Shown here piece after piece: positions 53,613-62,937 of a DNA stretch of 64,000 nucleotides; position 1 is the first letter of the stretch; each line of letters starts with the position of its first letter. The stretch comes from JAWKWH01 sp963669285 (GTDB lineage: Bacteria > Pseudomonadota > Alphaproteobacteria > Rhizobiales > Rhizobiaceae). The position numbers and the translations under genes were made by a program. The notes under the pieces were generated by a model. That model worked only from the letters and a program-made list of their open reading frames with translations. It did not search any database and had not been told where the DNA came from. Location: assembly GCA_963669285.2 (NCBI GenBank), contig CAXXSI010000014.1:248001-312000 (forward strand), written 5' to 3'.

Positions 53613-54614
53613 ATGAGCCCAGCATTTCTGTATTTCGTCGAAACGGTGCTCAACGGCCTTATGGCCGGTGTGATGTATTCGCTGGTTGCCCTCGGATTCG
53701 TGCTGATTTTCAAAGCCTCCGGAATTTTCAACTTTGCACAGGGCGTCATGGCGCTGTTTGCAGCACTGACGCTTGTCGGGCTGCAGACCGGACAGGTGCC
53801 ATTTTCGCATTTGATCAACGCCATTTTCGGAACGGACGTTCACCATTTCGGCTGGGAACTACCCGCAATACTGGCCGTTCTTGGAACGCTCGCCGTGATG
53901 ATCGCCTTCGCCTATTTGTTCGAGGCGCTGGTGCTCAAACATCTGGTCAATCAGGAGCCGATCATTCTGTTCATGGCAACCATCGGCCTTGCCTATTTCC
54001 TGGAGGGATTTGGCGACCTGATGTGGGGCGCCGACATCAAGACGCTGGATATCGGTATTCCATCAGGCGGCTCATTTTGGTGGGAGGACGTGACGCGCGA
54101 ATGGGCGGTCGAAGGATCGGACTATTTCGGCATGTATGTCGACAAGCTCGATATCGTAGCAGCGATTGTCGCGATCGTGCTCGTGATTGCGCTGACCATG
54201 TTCTCGCAATACACGGCGATGGGCCGTGCGCTACGCGCCGTGGCCGACGATCACCAGGCCGCCCTGTCGGTTGGAATCTCGCTGCGGACGATCTGGGTGG
54301 TGGTCTGGTCGATTGCCGGATTTGTCGCGCTGGTGGCGGGTATCATGTGGGGCGCGAAATCCGGCGTCCAGTTTTCGTTATCACTCATCGCCCTGAAGGC
54401 GCTACCGGTTCTTATCCTCGGTGGCTTTACCTCCATACCGGGTGCCATTGTCGGCGGACTTATCATTGGCGTCGGCGAGAAACTGGCGGAACTGTATATC
54501 GGACCGCTGGTCGGCGGAGCGATCGAGAACTGGTTCGCCTATGTGGTGGCCCTGGCATTCCTGCTGTTCCGGCCGCAGGGCCTATTCGGCGAAAAGATTA
54601 TCGAGAGGGTGTGA
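53613..54614 (+). CDS. livH: Branched-chain-type ABC permease (LivH-like)
   Basis: 333 aa permease with about eight helices and family motifs LNGLMAGVMYSLVALGFVLI near the N-terminus, GRALRAVADDHQAALSVGI in the coupling loop and KALPVLILGGFTSIPGAIVG towards the end. A periplasmic insert around residues 60-85 (FGTDVHHFGWEL) and another before LDIVAAIV are longer than in classical LivH. The stop overlaps the VOC gene's GTG start (GTGA). Confidence 0.85.
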   Translation: MSPAFLYFVETVLNGLMAGVMYSLVALGFVLIFKASGIFNFAQGVMALFAALTLVGLQTGQVPFSHLINAIFGTDVHHFGWELPAILAVLGTLAVMIAFAYLFEALVLKHLVNQEPIILFMATIGLAYFLEGFGDLMWGADIKTLDIGIPSGGSFWWEDVTREWAVEGSDYFGMYVDKLDIVAAIVAIVLVIALTMFSQYTAMGRALRAVADDHQAALSVGISLRTIWVVVWSIAGFVALVAGIMWGAKSGVQFSLSLIALKALPVLILGGFTSIPGAIVGGLIIGVGEKLAELYIGPLVGGAIENWFAYVVALAFLLFRPQGLFGEKIIERV

Positions 54615-54997
54615 CGGTGGGGCATCAAAGCAGACCCGGTGTGTTCGTGATCGATTGCCAAACGGACGATCTTGCACAGGCGGCAACATTTTGGAGTGCA
54701 GCGCTCGGTGAAGACATCGTGGTCGACGACGATGGAAAATACGCGTGCATTGGCGCGTACGACCGGCGGCCGCGCTTCCTTCTTCAGGCTGTTGCGCATG
54801 AATCGCGAATCCATATGGATATTGAAACGGATGACCGCGAAGCTGAAGCGGCGCGTTTGGAAAAGCTGGGGGCAAAAAAGATCGGAACAGTGAAAAACTG
54901 GATTGTGATGGAGGCACCCACCGGGCACAGATTTTGCCTCGTGGGTCCGCAGGGCGATGATTTTGCCGAAGGCGCCAAAAGCTGGGGGGCGGGCTGA
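54611..54997 (+). CDS. VOC (glyoxalase-fold) protein embedded in the Liv operon
   Basis: About 128 aa with a vicinal oxygen chelate fold: PGVFVIDCQTDDLAQAATFW, FWSAALGEDIV, HMDIETDDREAEAARLEKLG, and a C-terminal DPxG-like strand APTGHRFCLVGPQG. Start GTG 54611 (or GTG 54617) follows GAGAGG. It overlaps livH at one end and livM at the other by a base or more, so it is firmly part of the transporter operon. It might modify or bind the imported substrate; no metal triad is certain, and function is unknown. Confidence 0.7.
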   Translation: MTVGHQSRPGVFVIDCQTDDLAQAATFWSAALGEDIVVDDDGKYACIGAYDRRPRFLLQAVAHESRIHMDIETDDREAEAARLEKLGAKKIGTVKNWIVMEAPTGHRFCLVGPQGDDFAEGAKSWGAG

Positions 54998-56073
54998 TGC
55001 TTTACCGCGAAACCGGTGACTTCAAAACCAGTTATCTGGAAGATCAGCAGACTTTTCCGATCAAGTCGGAACGTTATCTGTTCTGGGCGGCCATGGTGTT
55101 CGCCTTTGCGGTCGTTCCATTCTTCATCAACGACTACTGGGAAAAATCAGTCCTGGTGCCGTTCCTCGTGTGGGCGATGGTTGCGCTCGGTTTGAACATT
55201 CTGACCGGTTATTGCGGCCAGGTTTCGCTTGGAACCGGCGGATTCATGGCGGTCGGAGCGTTCGCTTGCTACAAGCTGATGACCGCTTTTCCTGATCTGA
55301 ACATCATGATCGTTATCGTGCTTTCCGGCGCGGTCACAGCCGCGGTGGGCGTGCTGTTCGGTTTGCCGTCGCTCAGGATCAAGGGATTTTATCTGGCTGT
55401 CGCGACGCTGGCAGCACAGTTCTTCCTTGTCTGGATGTTCAACAAGTTTGCCTGGTTCTACAACTACTCCGCATCCGGCCAGATCACGGCGCCGGAAAGA
55501 AGCGTTTTTGGGGTTGCCGTTACCGGGCCGAACGCCGCACCCTGGGCGACCTATCTTGCCTGCCTGACTTTGGTTTTCATATTCGCCTGGATTGCCCGGA
55601 ACCTGACCCGCGGCCGCATCGGCCGCTCATGGATGGCGATGCGCGACATGGACATTGCTGCCGAAATCATGGGCGTATCGCCATTCAACGCAAAGCTTTC
55701 GGCGTTCGCCATCAGCTCATTTTATATCGGTGTCGGCGGCGCCATGTTCTTTGCGGTCTATCTGGGCGCGGCGGAGGTGACCGAAGCGTTCGGCATAGAC
55801 AAGTCCTTCGACGCGCTGTTCATCATCATCATCGGCGGGCTGGGATCGATTCTCGGCTCCTTCCTGGGCGCTGCGTTCATTATTCTGTTTCCGGTTTTGC
55901 TGAAAAACGTGATGGTGGGTCTGTGGGGCTGGCCAACCGACTTGGCTGCCCATATCGAAATCCTGACCGTTGGAGCGCTGATCATGTTCTTCCTGATCTT
56001 CGAGCCACACGGCCTTGCGCAAATCTGGAGACTGACAAAAGAGAAACTCAGGCTCTGGCCATTCCCCCACTAA
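54997..56073 (+). CDS. livM: Branched-chain-type ABC permease (LivM-like)
   Basis: 358 aa with about ten helices. Family signatures: ALGLNILTGYCGQVSLGTGGFMAVGAFACY, GLPSLRIKGFYLAVATLAAQF, GRSWMAMRDMDIAAEIMGV in the coupling loop and GGLGSILGSFLGAAFI near the end. A charged cytoplasmic N-terminus of about 25 residues (LYRETGDFKTSYLEDQQ) precedes the first helix. The stop is 70 bp from the binding-protein gene. Confidence 0.9.
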   Translation: MLYRETGDFKTSYLEDQQTFPIKSERYLFWAAMVFAFAVVPFFINDYWEKSVLVPFLVWAMVALGLNILTGYCGQVSLGTGGFMAVGAFACYKLMTAFPDLNIMIVIVLSGAVTAAVGVLFGLPSLRIKGFYLAVATLAAQFFLVWMFNKFAWFYNYSASGQITAPERSVFGVAVTGPNAAPWATYLACLTLVFIFAWIARNLTRGRIGRSWMAMRDMDIAAEIMGVSPFNAKLSAFAISSFYIGVGGAMFFAVYLGAAEVTEAFGIDKSFDALFIIIIGGLGSILGSFLGAAFIILFPVLLKNVMVGLWGWPTDLAAHIEILTVGALIMFFLIFEPHGLAQIWRLTKEKLRLWPFPH

Positions 56074-56143
56074 GGGGATTATCCGACTTCAGCCGGCAAA
56101 TCCGGGGAAGTTCAAACTTCAAACATCAACGGGAGGAACCTTG

Positions 56144-57436
56144 ATGAAAAAAACCACAATCCTCGCAACCGCGGCGCTGGCCGTCATGATGGGATCGGGA
56201 CCCGCAATGGCTGATCTCGTATTCCCGTCGCTCAGCTACCGCACCGGACCATACGGCCCGAACGGTATTCCGTTTGCCGATGGCTATGCGGACTATTTCA
56301 CCCTGCTCAACGAGCGTGACGGCGGCATCGAAGGCCAGAAAATCCAGGTCGTCGAATGTGAGACCGGATACAACACCGAAAAGGGTGTGGAGTGTTATGA
56401 GTCCACGAAAAACCAGGGCGCTCTTGTCTATCAGCCGCTGTCGACCGGTATCACTTATCAGTTGATCCCGAAGGCTACGGCTGACGGAATTTCTGTGCTT
56501 TCGTCGGGCTATGGCCGCACATCGGCTGCCAACGGCAAGGTGTTCGAGTGGATTTTCAATTTCCCGGCTTCTTACTGGGATGGTGCGTCCATTGCGGTCA
56601 ACCACATCATGGATCAGGAAGGCGGTAGTATCAGCGGCAAGAAGATCGCGCTGGTCTATCACAACTCAGCCTATGGCAAGGAGCCGATCCGGACGCTTGA
56701 GGAATTGGGCAAGAAACATGGCTATGAGCTGAGCCTCTACCCGGTCGACCATCCGGGTCAGGAGCAGAAGGCAACTTGGCTGCAGATTCGCCGTGACCGC
56801 CCCGATTACGTGTTGATGTGGGGCTGGGGTGTCATGAACCAGGTGGCGATCCAGGAAGCCGCAAACATTCGCTTCCCCATGGATCACTTCATCGGCGTAT
56901 GGTGGTCGGGATCTGAAAACGATGTCATCCCCGCCGGTGACGGCGCAAACGGCTACAAGTCGCTGGCGCTGCATGGCACCGGTACTGATTATCCTCTCTA
57001 CGAGGATATGAAAAAATATGTCATCGATGCCGGCAAGGGTGCCGGTGACGGCAGCCATGCCGGTGAAGTGTTGTACAGCCGTGGTATGTATTCGGCGGTT
57101 CTGGCGGCAGAAGCTGCCCGCACTGCGATGAAAATCCACAACACGACCGACATCACGGCTGCCATGATGCGCGACGGACTTGAGGCCCTCGACATCACTG
57201 CCGCTAGGTTGGCCGAACTCGGCCTGCCGGATTTCGGGGCCGAGTTCAAGACGAGCTGCGCCAACCATGGCGGATCGGGGCTCGGCAAGGTCCAGCAGTG
57301 GGATGCCGGTGCCAAGAAGTGGAATCTGATCACTGACTGGATCGCTTCCGATCGCGAAGTGATCGACCCGCTGATCGCTGAGGATTCCGAGGCATTCGCC
57401 AAAGAAAACAACATTACTCCGCGCGCTTGCGAGTAA
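56144..57436 (+). CDS. Branched-chain-type ABC substrate-binding protein
   Basis: 430 aa type I periplasmic binding protein with a Sec signal (MKKTTILATAALAVMMGSG, cleaved near AMA). Two lobes follow (YRTGPYGPNGIPFADGYADY; KKIALVYHNSAYGKEPIRTLEEL). ATG 56144 lies 9 bp after GGGAGGAA. The LivK/HAAT group that travels with an acyl-CoA ligase is often specific for aryl or alicyclic acids rather than amino acids, but the ligand cannot be read. A stable hairpin follows the gene. Confidence 0.85.
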   Translation: MKKTTILATAALAVMMGSGPAMADLVFPSLSYRTGPYGPNGIPFADGYADYFTLLNERDGGIEGQKIQVVECETGYNTEKGVECYESTKNQGALVYQPLSTGITYQLIPKATADGISVLSSGYGRTSAANGKVFEWIFNFPASYWDGASIAVNHIMDQEGGSISGKKIALVYHNSAYGKEPIRTLEELGKKHGYELSLYPVDHPGQEQKATWLQIRRDRPDYVLMWGWGVMNQVAIQEAANIRFPMDHFIGVWWSGSENDVIPAGDGANGYKSLALHGTGTDYPLYEDMKKYVIDAGKGAGDGSHAGEVLYSRGMYSAVLAAEAARTAMKIHNTTDITAAMMRDGLEALDITAARLAELGLPDFGAEFKTSCANHGGSGLGKVQQWDAGAKKWNLITDWIASDREVIDPLIAEDSEAFAKENNITPRACE

Positions 57437-57446
57437 TCTGACTTTT

Positions 57447-57471
57447 GGTCCCGGCGCCTGACGCCGGGGCC
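57447..57471. other. Intercistronic hairpin after the binding-protein gene
   Basis: GGTCCCGGCG pairs with CGCCGGGGCC over a 5 nt loop (10 pairs, one G-T). No T run follows, so it is more likely an mRNA-stabilising or processing hairpin that raises binding-protein levels over the downstream ATPase than a terminator. Confidence 0.6.
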
Positions 57472-57496
57472 AGCCACCCTGTTCCGGAGACCCGCC

Positions 57497-58332
57497 ATGG
57501 CAGAAACCGCCGCCGCTATTGAACCCGCTGAAAACCTGCTGGAGGTCAACAACATTGAGGTGATCTACAATCACGTGATCCTCGTGTTGAAGGGCGTGTC
57601 TCTGACAGTGCCGAAAGGCGGAGTTGTCCGCGATTCTTGGGGCCAATGGCGCCGGCAAGACAACGACACTGAAAGCCATTTCAAATCTGCTGCACGCAGA
57701 ACGCGGCGAAGTGACCAAGGGCAATATCATCTTCAACGGCGATCAGGTTGAAGCCTTGTCGCCCAATGAACTGGTTCGGCGCGGCTGCATTCAGGTCATG
57801 GAAGGCCGCCACTGCTTTGGCCATCTGACCATCGAAGAAAACCTGATGACCGGCGCATTTACCAGGCGCGACGGCAGCGGAAAAATCAAACAGGACCTGG
57901 ACATGGTCTATGACTATTTTCCACGCCTGCGCGAGCGGCGCGCCAGCCAGGCCGGTTATACATCCGGCGGCGAACAACAGATGTGCGCCATCGGGCGGGC
58001 GCTGATGAGCCGTCCGACCATGATCCTACTCGATGAGCCCTCGATGGGGCTGGCCCCGCAGCTGGTCGAGGAAATCTTCGAAATCGTCAAGAAGCTGAAC
58101 AGTGAAGAAGGTGTTTCGTTCCTGCTGGCCGAGCAGAACACAAATATCGCGCTACGCTACGCCGACCTACGGCTACATTCTCGAATCTGGCCGGGTTGTC
58201 CTCGACGGTGAGGCCAAAGCGCTGCGTGAAAACGAAGACGTCAAGGAATTCTATCTTGGCGTCGGCGGCGAAGGCCGCAAGAGCTTCAAGAACGTCAAGC
58301 ATTACAAGCGGCGCAAACGCTGGCTGGCCTGA
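57497..58332 (+). pseudogene. livF: Branched-chain-type ABC transporter ATPase (LivF-like), two frameshifts
   Basis: ATG 57497 starts METAA-like leader MAETAAAIEPAENLLEV, then VLKGVSLTVPKGG. One extra C near 57629 breaks the frame just before Walker A GANGAGKTTT, and another extra C near 58165 breaks it within YADYGYILESG. Between these the protein is normal (RGCIQVMEGRHCF, SGGEQQMCAIGRALM, ILLDEPSMGLAPQLVEEIF). The repaired length is about 278 aa with a basic C-terminus (YKRRKRWLA). It completes the ABC set; two doubled-C errors within 540 bp look technical. Confidence 0.85.
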
Positions 58333-58555
58333 TGTGGCAACGCGATCAGGCATGGCGGTCGCTCCCATATCGCGCAACGGAATTCAAAATGACTGCCGGG
58401 CTTGAGAAAACCATCCGCGCTGCTTTTGCGTCGGGTTTAAAGCACATCCAGTGACGACCTTTCGAAACGTTCGATTATGCCGCGACAATCGCAGCCATTG
58501 CTCTTGCAATTGAGATTCGCTATGTCGCGGTGGAACAATTCAGGAGTTTCCCTCG

Positions 58556-58783
58556 ATGGCAGACAACACCCCTTCAGGACCCGTCGAAACCGGCGCCGAA
58601 ATGGACTATGCCGAACACGACAAAACTTTCGCCATGTTCGTCGGGCTCACCAAGTATGGCTCGCTGATTTGCGCGGCACTCCTGATCGCCATGGCTTTTG
58701 GCTTCTACACCACTGCCGGGTTTTTCTCGGCCCTCATACTCTTTGTGCTCATCTGTGCTCTCGGATGGGCGATTCTACGTTAA
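58556..58783 (+). CDS. aa3-type cytochrome c oxidase subunit IV
   Basis: 75 aa with an N-terminal soluble part (MDYAEHDKTFAMFVGLTKYG) and a single hydrophobic hairpin or long helix. This is the standard alphaproteobacterial subunit IV of aa3 oxidase, an inner-membrane accessory. It stands directly upstream of the pnt genes, as in many rhizobia. The 223 bp before it hold no recognisable gene. Confidence 0.85.
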   Translation: MADNTPSGPVETGAEMDYAEHDKTFAMFVGLTKYGSLICAALLIAMAFGFYTTAGFFSALILFVLICALGWAILR

Positions 58784-58881
58784 TAACTGTGCGAAACCCG
58801 ATCCTGTCGTGATCGGCTGAATGGCCGCCATCAACACAGGCGGCCACAAAGTTTCAAGTTCGAGCCGAAAGGAAACGAATC

Positions 58882-60101
58882 TTGCCCCAAACGATTTTCG
58901 TTGCCCGCGAAACGGACGCAGATGAAAACCGCGTCGCCGCGTCGCCAGAGACGATCAAAAGGATGCCGGACTTGGCTTTAATGTCGTTGTCGAAGCCGGC
59001 GCGGGTCTTGGTTCGCGGATTCCCGACGCTGAGTTCAAGAGCGCCGGTGCAAAGATCGGAAAGCCTGCCGATGTTTCCAAGGCCGATGTGGTTCTGAGAG
59101 TCCGCCGGCCGAATGCCGCCGAGTTAAAACGCATCAAGAAGGGTGCAGCCGTCATTGCCATGATGGATCCGCATGGCCACGAGCGCGATGTCGCGGCGAT
59201 GGCCAAGGCAGGCGTTTCAGCGTTCTCCATGGAATTCATGCCACGCATCACGCGCGCGCAGGTGATGGACGTATTGTCGTCACAGGCCAACCTGGCTGGA
59301 TACCAGGCGGTGATCGACGCGGCGGCGGAATACGATCGCGCGCTACCGATGATGATGACGGCAGCCGGCACTGTTCCGGCAGCAAAAGTCTTCGTCATGG
59401 GCGCCGGTGTTGCCGGACTGCAGGCGATTGCCACGGCCAAGCGTTTGGGTGCGGTTGTGACGGCAACGGACGTGCGTCCGGCGGCCAAGGAACAGGTTGC
59501 CTCTCTGGGTGGCAAGTTCGTCGCCGTTGAGGACGAGGAATTCAAGGCTGCCGAGACGGCAGGTGGTTACGCCAAGGAAATGTCGAAGGAATACCAGGCG
59601 AAACAGGCGGAGCTGGTTGCCGACCATATCGCCAAACAGGACATCGTCATCACCACAGCCCTCATTCCCGGACGCCCTGCCCCGAAACTGGTTTCGACAG
59701 CGATGGTCAAGTCGATGAAACCTGGATCGGTTCTGGTCGATCTTGCGGTCGAGCGCGGCGGCAACGTGGAAGGCGCGGCTCCCGGCAAGGTCGCCAAGGT
59801 CGGTGATGTGAAGATTGTCGGGCATCTGAATATGCCAGGACGGATCGCAGCTTCGGCTTCGCTGCTGTATGCAAAGAACCTGTATGCGTTTCTTGAGACC
59901 ATGGTGGACAAGGAAGCCAAATCGCTGGCGCTTGATCCAGAGGAAGAGTTGGTCAAGGCGACGCTGTTGACGCATCAAGGAAAGATAGTCCATCCCGCAT
60001 TTGTCAGTGCCGAGACAAAAAAGGCTCCGGCAAGAAAAACAGCGGCACGGAAATCACCCGCGCGACGGACAACAACCAATAAACCGAAGGGAGAGGCGTG
60101 A
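58882..60101 (+). pseudogene. pntAA: NAD(P) transhydrogenase subunit alpha part 1, one frameshift
   Basis: NAD(H)-binding domain I of the proton-translocating transhydrogenase. Start TTG 58882 after AAAGGAA gives PQTIFVARETDADENRVAASPETIKRM. One missing G near 58964 shifts the frame; it resumes in VVVEAGAGLGSRIPDAEFKS and continues to the end (VMGAGVAGLQAIATAKRLGA; VLVDLAVERGGNVEG). An unusual Lys/Arg/Ala/Pro tail (KKAPARKTAARKSPARR) closes the protein. Overlap with pntAB is 4 bp. The break is likely a sequence error in a functional gene. Confidence 0.85.
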
Positions 60102-60520
60102 TGTCCGACAGCGCAGTCGATCAAGCCCTCGAGCAACTGGAAAACGCGGTTCAGGCGGTTCGCGCTGCTATCGAGAGCAGCGAAGGTGCAGCCGATGCGG
60201 CCGGCGCGGCGGCCCATGCCGCAAGCGGCGGGGCGATCGATCCATTCGTATTTCGTTTTGCGATCTTCGTTCTGGCGATCTTCGTTGGCTACTATGTCGT
60301 CTGGTCGGTCACCCCGGCGTTGCACACACCGCTAATGGCGGTCACCAACGCAATTTCATCGGTCATCGTTGTCGGCGCATTGCTGGCGGTCGGCATTTCG
60401 GCGAGCGGATTGGCGACCGGGTTCGGTTTCGTTGCGCTGATACTGGCCAGCATCAATATTTTTGGCGGCTTCCTGGTCACCCAGCGGATGCTCGCCATGT
60501 ACAAGAAAAAAGAGAAGTGA
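60098..60520 (+). CDS. pntAB: NAD(P) transhydrogenase subunit alpha part 2
   Basis: 140 aa: an Ala/Glu-rich N-terminal helix (about 1-50) and then the four-helix membrane segment of the alpha subunit (FAIFVLAIFVGYYVVWSV; PLMAVTNAISSVIVVGALL; FGFVALILASINIFGGF; TQRMLAMYKKKE). The three-gene pntAA-pntAB-pntB form is typical of alphaproteobacteria such as Rhodospirillum. The long hydrophilic leader is a common feature of this form. Confidence 0.9.
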   Translation: MMSDSAVDQALEQLENAVQAVRAAIESSEGAADAAGAAAHAASGGAIDPFVFRFAIFVLAIFVGYYVVWSVTPALHTPLMAVTNAISSVIVVGALLAVGISASGLATGFGFVALILASINIFGGFLVTQRMLAMYKKKEK

Positions 60521-60530
60521 GGGCCGAGGA

Positions 60531-61928
60531 ATGGGCGTGAATCTCGCAGCCTTCCTTTATCTGGTTTCAGGCGTTCTGTTCATACTGGCGCTGCGCGGCC
60601 TGTCGCATCCGACAACCAGCCGCCAAGGCAATATGTACGGCATGTTGGGCATGGCGATCGCCATCGTGACAACACTCGCATTGGCGACGCCCAGTTTCGG
60701 CGGATTTGTCATGATCGTGGCCGGTCTTGCCGTTGGCGGCAGTATCGGAGCCGTGATCGCACGCCGCATCGCCATGACTTCCATGCCGCAGCTTGTGGCA
60801 GCCTTTCACTCGCTGGTCGGAATGGCCGCGGTCATGGTCGCGGCAGCGGCAATGTACTCTCCGGAAAGTTTCGGCATTGGAATCATTGGCGACATTCACA
60901 GCCAAGCACTGGTGGAAATGTCGATTGGCGTTGTCGTCGGCGCTATCACCTTCACCGGTTCGGTGATCGCATTTCTGAAACTTGACGGGCGCATGTCGGG
61001 CAAACCGATCCTGCTGCCTATGCGGCATGTGATCAACATTGCGGTGGCCGTGGCGATCGTGGTCCTCGTCATCATGCTGGTGGCGACGGAAAGCACATTC
61101 CTGTTCTGGCTGATTGTCGTGCTGTCATTGCTGATCGGCGTATTGATCATCATTCCGATTGGCGGCGCAGACATGCCAGTGGTCGTTTCAATGCTCAATT
61201 CCTACTCGGGCTGGGCTGCCGCCGGTATCGGTTTCACGTTGGGTAATCTGGCGTTGATCGTTACCGGCGCGCTGGTCGGCTCGTCGGGTGCGATCCTGTC
61301 GTACATCATGTGCAAGGGCATGAACCGTTCGTTTATCTCAGTCATCCTCGGCGGCTTTGGCGGCGAAACGGCGGCAGTTGCCGACGATGGTGTCGAACGG
61401 ACGGTCAAACAGGGTTCTGCAGATGATGCCGCATTCCTGATGTCCAACGCGTCCAAGGTCATCATTGTTCCGGGATACGGCATGGCGGTGGCGCAAGCCC
61501 AACATGCGCTGCGCGAAATGGCCGACAAGCTGAAAGAAGCCGGTGTCGAGGTCAAATATGCCATCCACCCGGTAGCCGGCCGCATGCCGGGCCATATGAA
61601 TGTCCTGCTGGCCGAAGCCAATGTGCCCTATGATGAGGTCTTCGAACTGGAGGACATCAATTCCGAGTTCGCTCAAGCCGATGTCGCCTATGTGATCGGT
61701 GCAAATGACGTGACCAATCCGTCTGCACGTGATGACAAGGCATCCCCGATCTATGGCATGCCGATTCTCGATGTCGACAAGGCGCGGACCTGCTTGTTCG
61801 TCAAGCGTTCGCTAGGCTCCGGTTATGCCGGCATCGACAATACGCTGTTCTACAAGGACGGCACGATGATGCTGCTAGGCGACGCCAAGAAGATGACGGA
61901 AGAGATCGTCAAGGCAATGGATCACTAG
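60531..61928 (+). CDS. pntB: NAD(P) transhydrogenase subunit beta
   Basis: 465 aa: nine membrane helices from ATG 60531 (after CCGAGGA) with the proton-channel region (LVAAFHSLVGMAAVMVA; MPVVVSMLNSYSGWAAAGIGF), followed by NADP(H)-binding domain III (VIIVPGYGMAVAQAQHALREM; YAIHPVAGRMPGHMNVLLAEA; GANDVTNPSARDD; MLLGDAKK). Together the Pnt proteins use the proton gradient to make NADPH. It lies 10 bp after pntAB. Confidence 0.95.
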   Translation: MGVNLAAFLYLVSGVLFILALRGLSHPTTSRQGNMYGMLGMAIAIVTTLALATPSFGGFVMIVAGLAVGGSIGAVIARRIAMTSMPQLVAAFHSLVGMAAVMVAAAAMYSPESFGIGIIGDIHSQALVEMSIGVVVGAITFTGSVIAFLKLDGRMSGKPILLPMRHVINIAVAVAIVVLVIMLVATESTFLFWLIVVLSLLIGVLIIIPIGGADMPVVVSMLNSYSGWAAAGIGFTLGNLALIVTGALVGSSGAILSYIMCKGMNRSFISVILGGFGGETAAVADDGVERTVKQGSADDAAFLMSNASKVIIVPGYGMAVAQAQHALREMADKLKEAGVEVKYAIHPVAGRMPGHMNVLLAEANVPYDEVFELEDINSEFAQADVAYVIGANDVTNPSARDDKASPIYGMPILDVDKARTCLFVKRSLGSGYAGIDNTLFYKDGTMMLLGDAKKMTEEIVKAMDH

Positions 61929-61951
61929 GCTTCAGCCCGATCGGTCGGATG

Positions 61952-62800
61952 TTAACTGCCTCGCACCCGGCTCATGCCGTCGCGTGCCGGCTGATAGTTC
62001 GGGTCAAGCTTCAGCGCCTGGGAATAGGATTTCCGCGCCTTGGCCTTGTCACCGCGCTGCTCGTAAACAAACGCCTGGTTTGACCAGCTTTCGGCAATGC
62101 CACGATTGAGCTTGATTGCGGTATTGAAGTCGGAAAAAGCGTTTTCGTCATCGCCCTGCGCCAAGTAGGACAGCCCACGGCCATTATACGGTTCCGGTGC
62201 ATCAGGCGCGAGCGAGACAGCCGTCGAAAAATCCTCAATGGCAAAGTTGTGTTGACCGCGTCCCTGGTAGATCAGGCCGCGATTGTGGTAGGCGCGCGCA
62301 TCGGTCGTATCAAGCTGGATGGCGCGCTGGAAATCGCGAAAGGCCTCGTTGATACGCCCGGATTTGCGGTACATGTTGCCGCGCCCGATATAGGCAGCGT
62401 CATAAGACGGATTGATCCTCAGTGCCTGATTGTAGTCACCCACGGCCTTGTTTTGCTCGCCAAGGAACCGCCAGATCAGGGCCCGATTGGCATAGGCCTG
62501 GTAAAAACGTGGATTGAGTTCGATTGCCTTGTCAAAATCCTTCAGCGCTTCACGGTACTTTCCACCCCGTCCGTAGGCTGTTCCCCGAACATTGTAAGCT
62601 TCGGGGTCATTGGGGCTCCGCTCGATGACCGCGGTCAGGGATGCGATGTTTTCTTCAGATCCCTGGGCTACCTCGATGGTGGCAATCTCGCCACCGCCGG
62701 TTTGGCATGCCGCCAACGAACCCAATGCCAAAAACAAGGCAACCACCGAAGGGCGGATCAGCGTGCGTCTGTCTTCAGATGCTGGCTTGATGTTCACCAA
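61952..62800 (-). CDS. TPR-repeat lipoprotein
   Basis: 282 aa with a lipoprotein signal (VALFLALGSLAAC; lipobox Cys near residue 32) and about six tetratricopeptide repeats (PEAYNVRGTAYGRGGKYREAL; AYANRALIWRFLGEQNKAV; AYIGRGNMYRKSGRINEAF; AYHNRGLIYQGRGQHNFAI). It resembles NlpI-like envelope scaffolds that recruit peptidoglycan enzymes or proteases. It converges on pntB with 23 bp between stops. Localisation is well supported; the partner is unknown. Confidence 0.85.
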   Translation of the reverse strand: MVNIKPASEDRRTLIRPSVVALFLALGSLAACQTGGGEIATIEVAQGSEENIASLTAVIERSPNDPEAYNVRGTAYGRGGKYREALKDFDKAIELNPRFYQAYANRALIWRFLGEQNKAVGDYNQALRINPSYDAAYIGRGNMYRKSGRINEAFRDFQRAIQLDTTDARAYHNRGLIYQGRGQHNFAIEDFSTAVSLAPDAPEPYNGRGLSYLAQGDDENAFSDFNTAIKLNRGIAESWSNQAFVYEQRGDKAKARKSYSQALKLDPNYQPARDGMSRVRGS

Positions 62801-62937
62801 TGCCGGTCCCCGAGGTTTGATCCCGATTCAGCTACGAGAAAGGCGGCTCCGACCAATGCGTCGCGCCGCCTGCAAATTATTGTCCGATAAAGTCGAAAAA
62901 ACGGCAATCGCTGGAATTCGTTGCCGTAATAACGTTG

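Noticed and set aside
57600..57660. Programmed ribosomal frameshift in livF
   Set aside because: No slippery heptamer or downstream structure; a doubled C explains the break and recurs elsewhere.
56666..57736. 356 aa open frame antisense to the ABC binding protein
   Set aside because: It spans the end of one real gene and the start of another and shows no domain.
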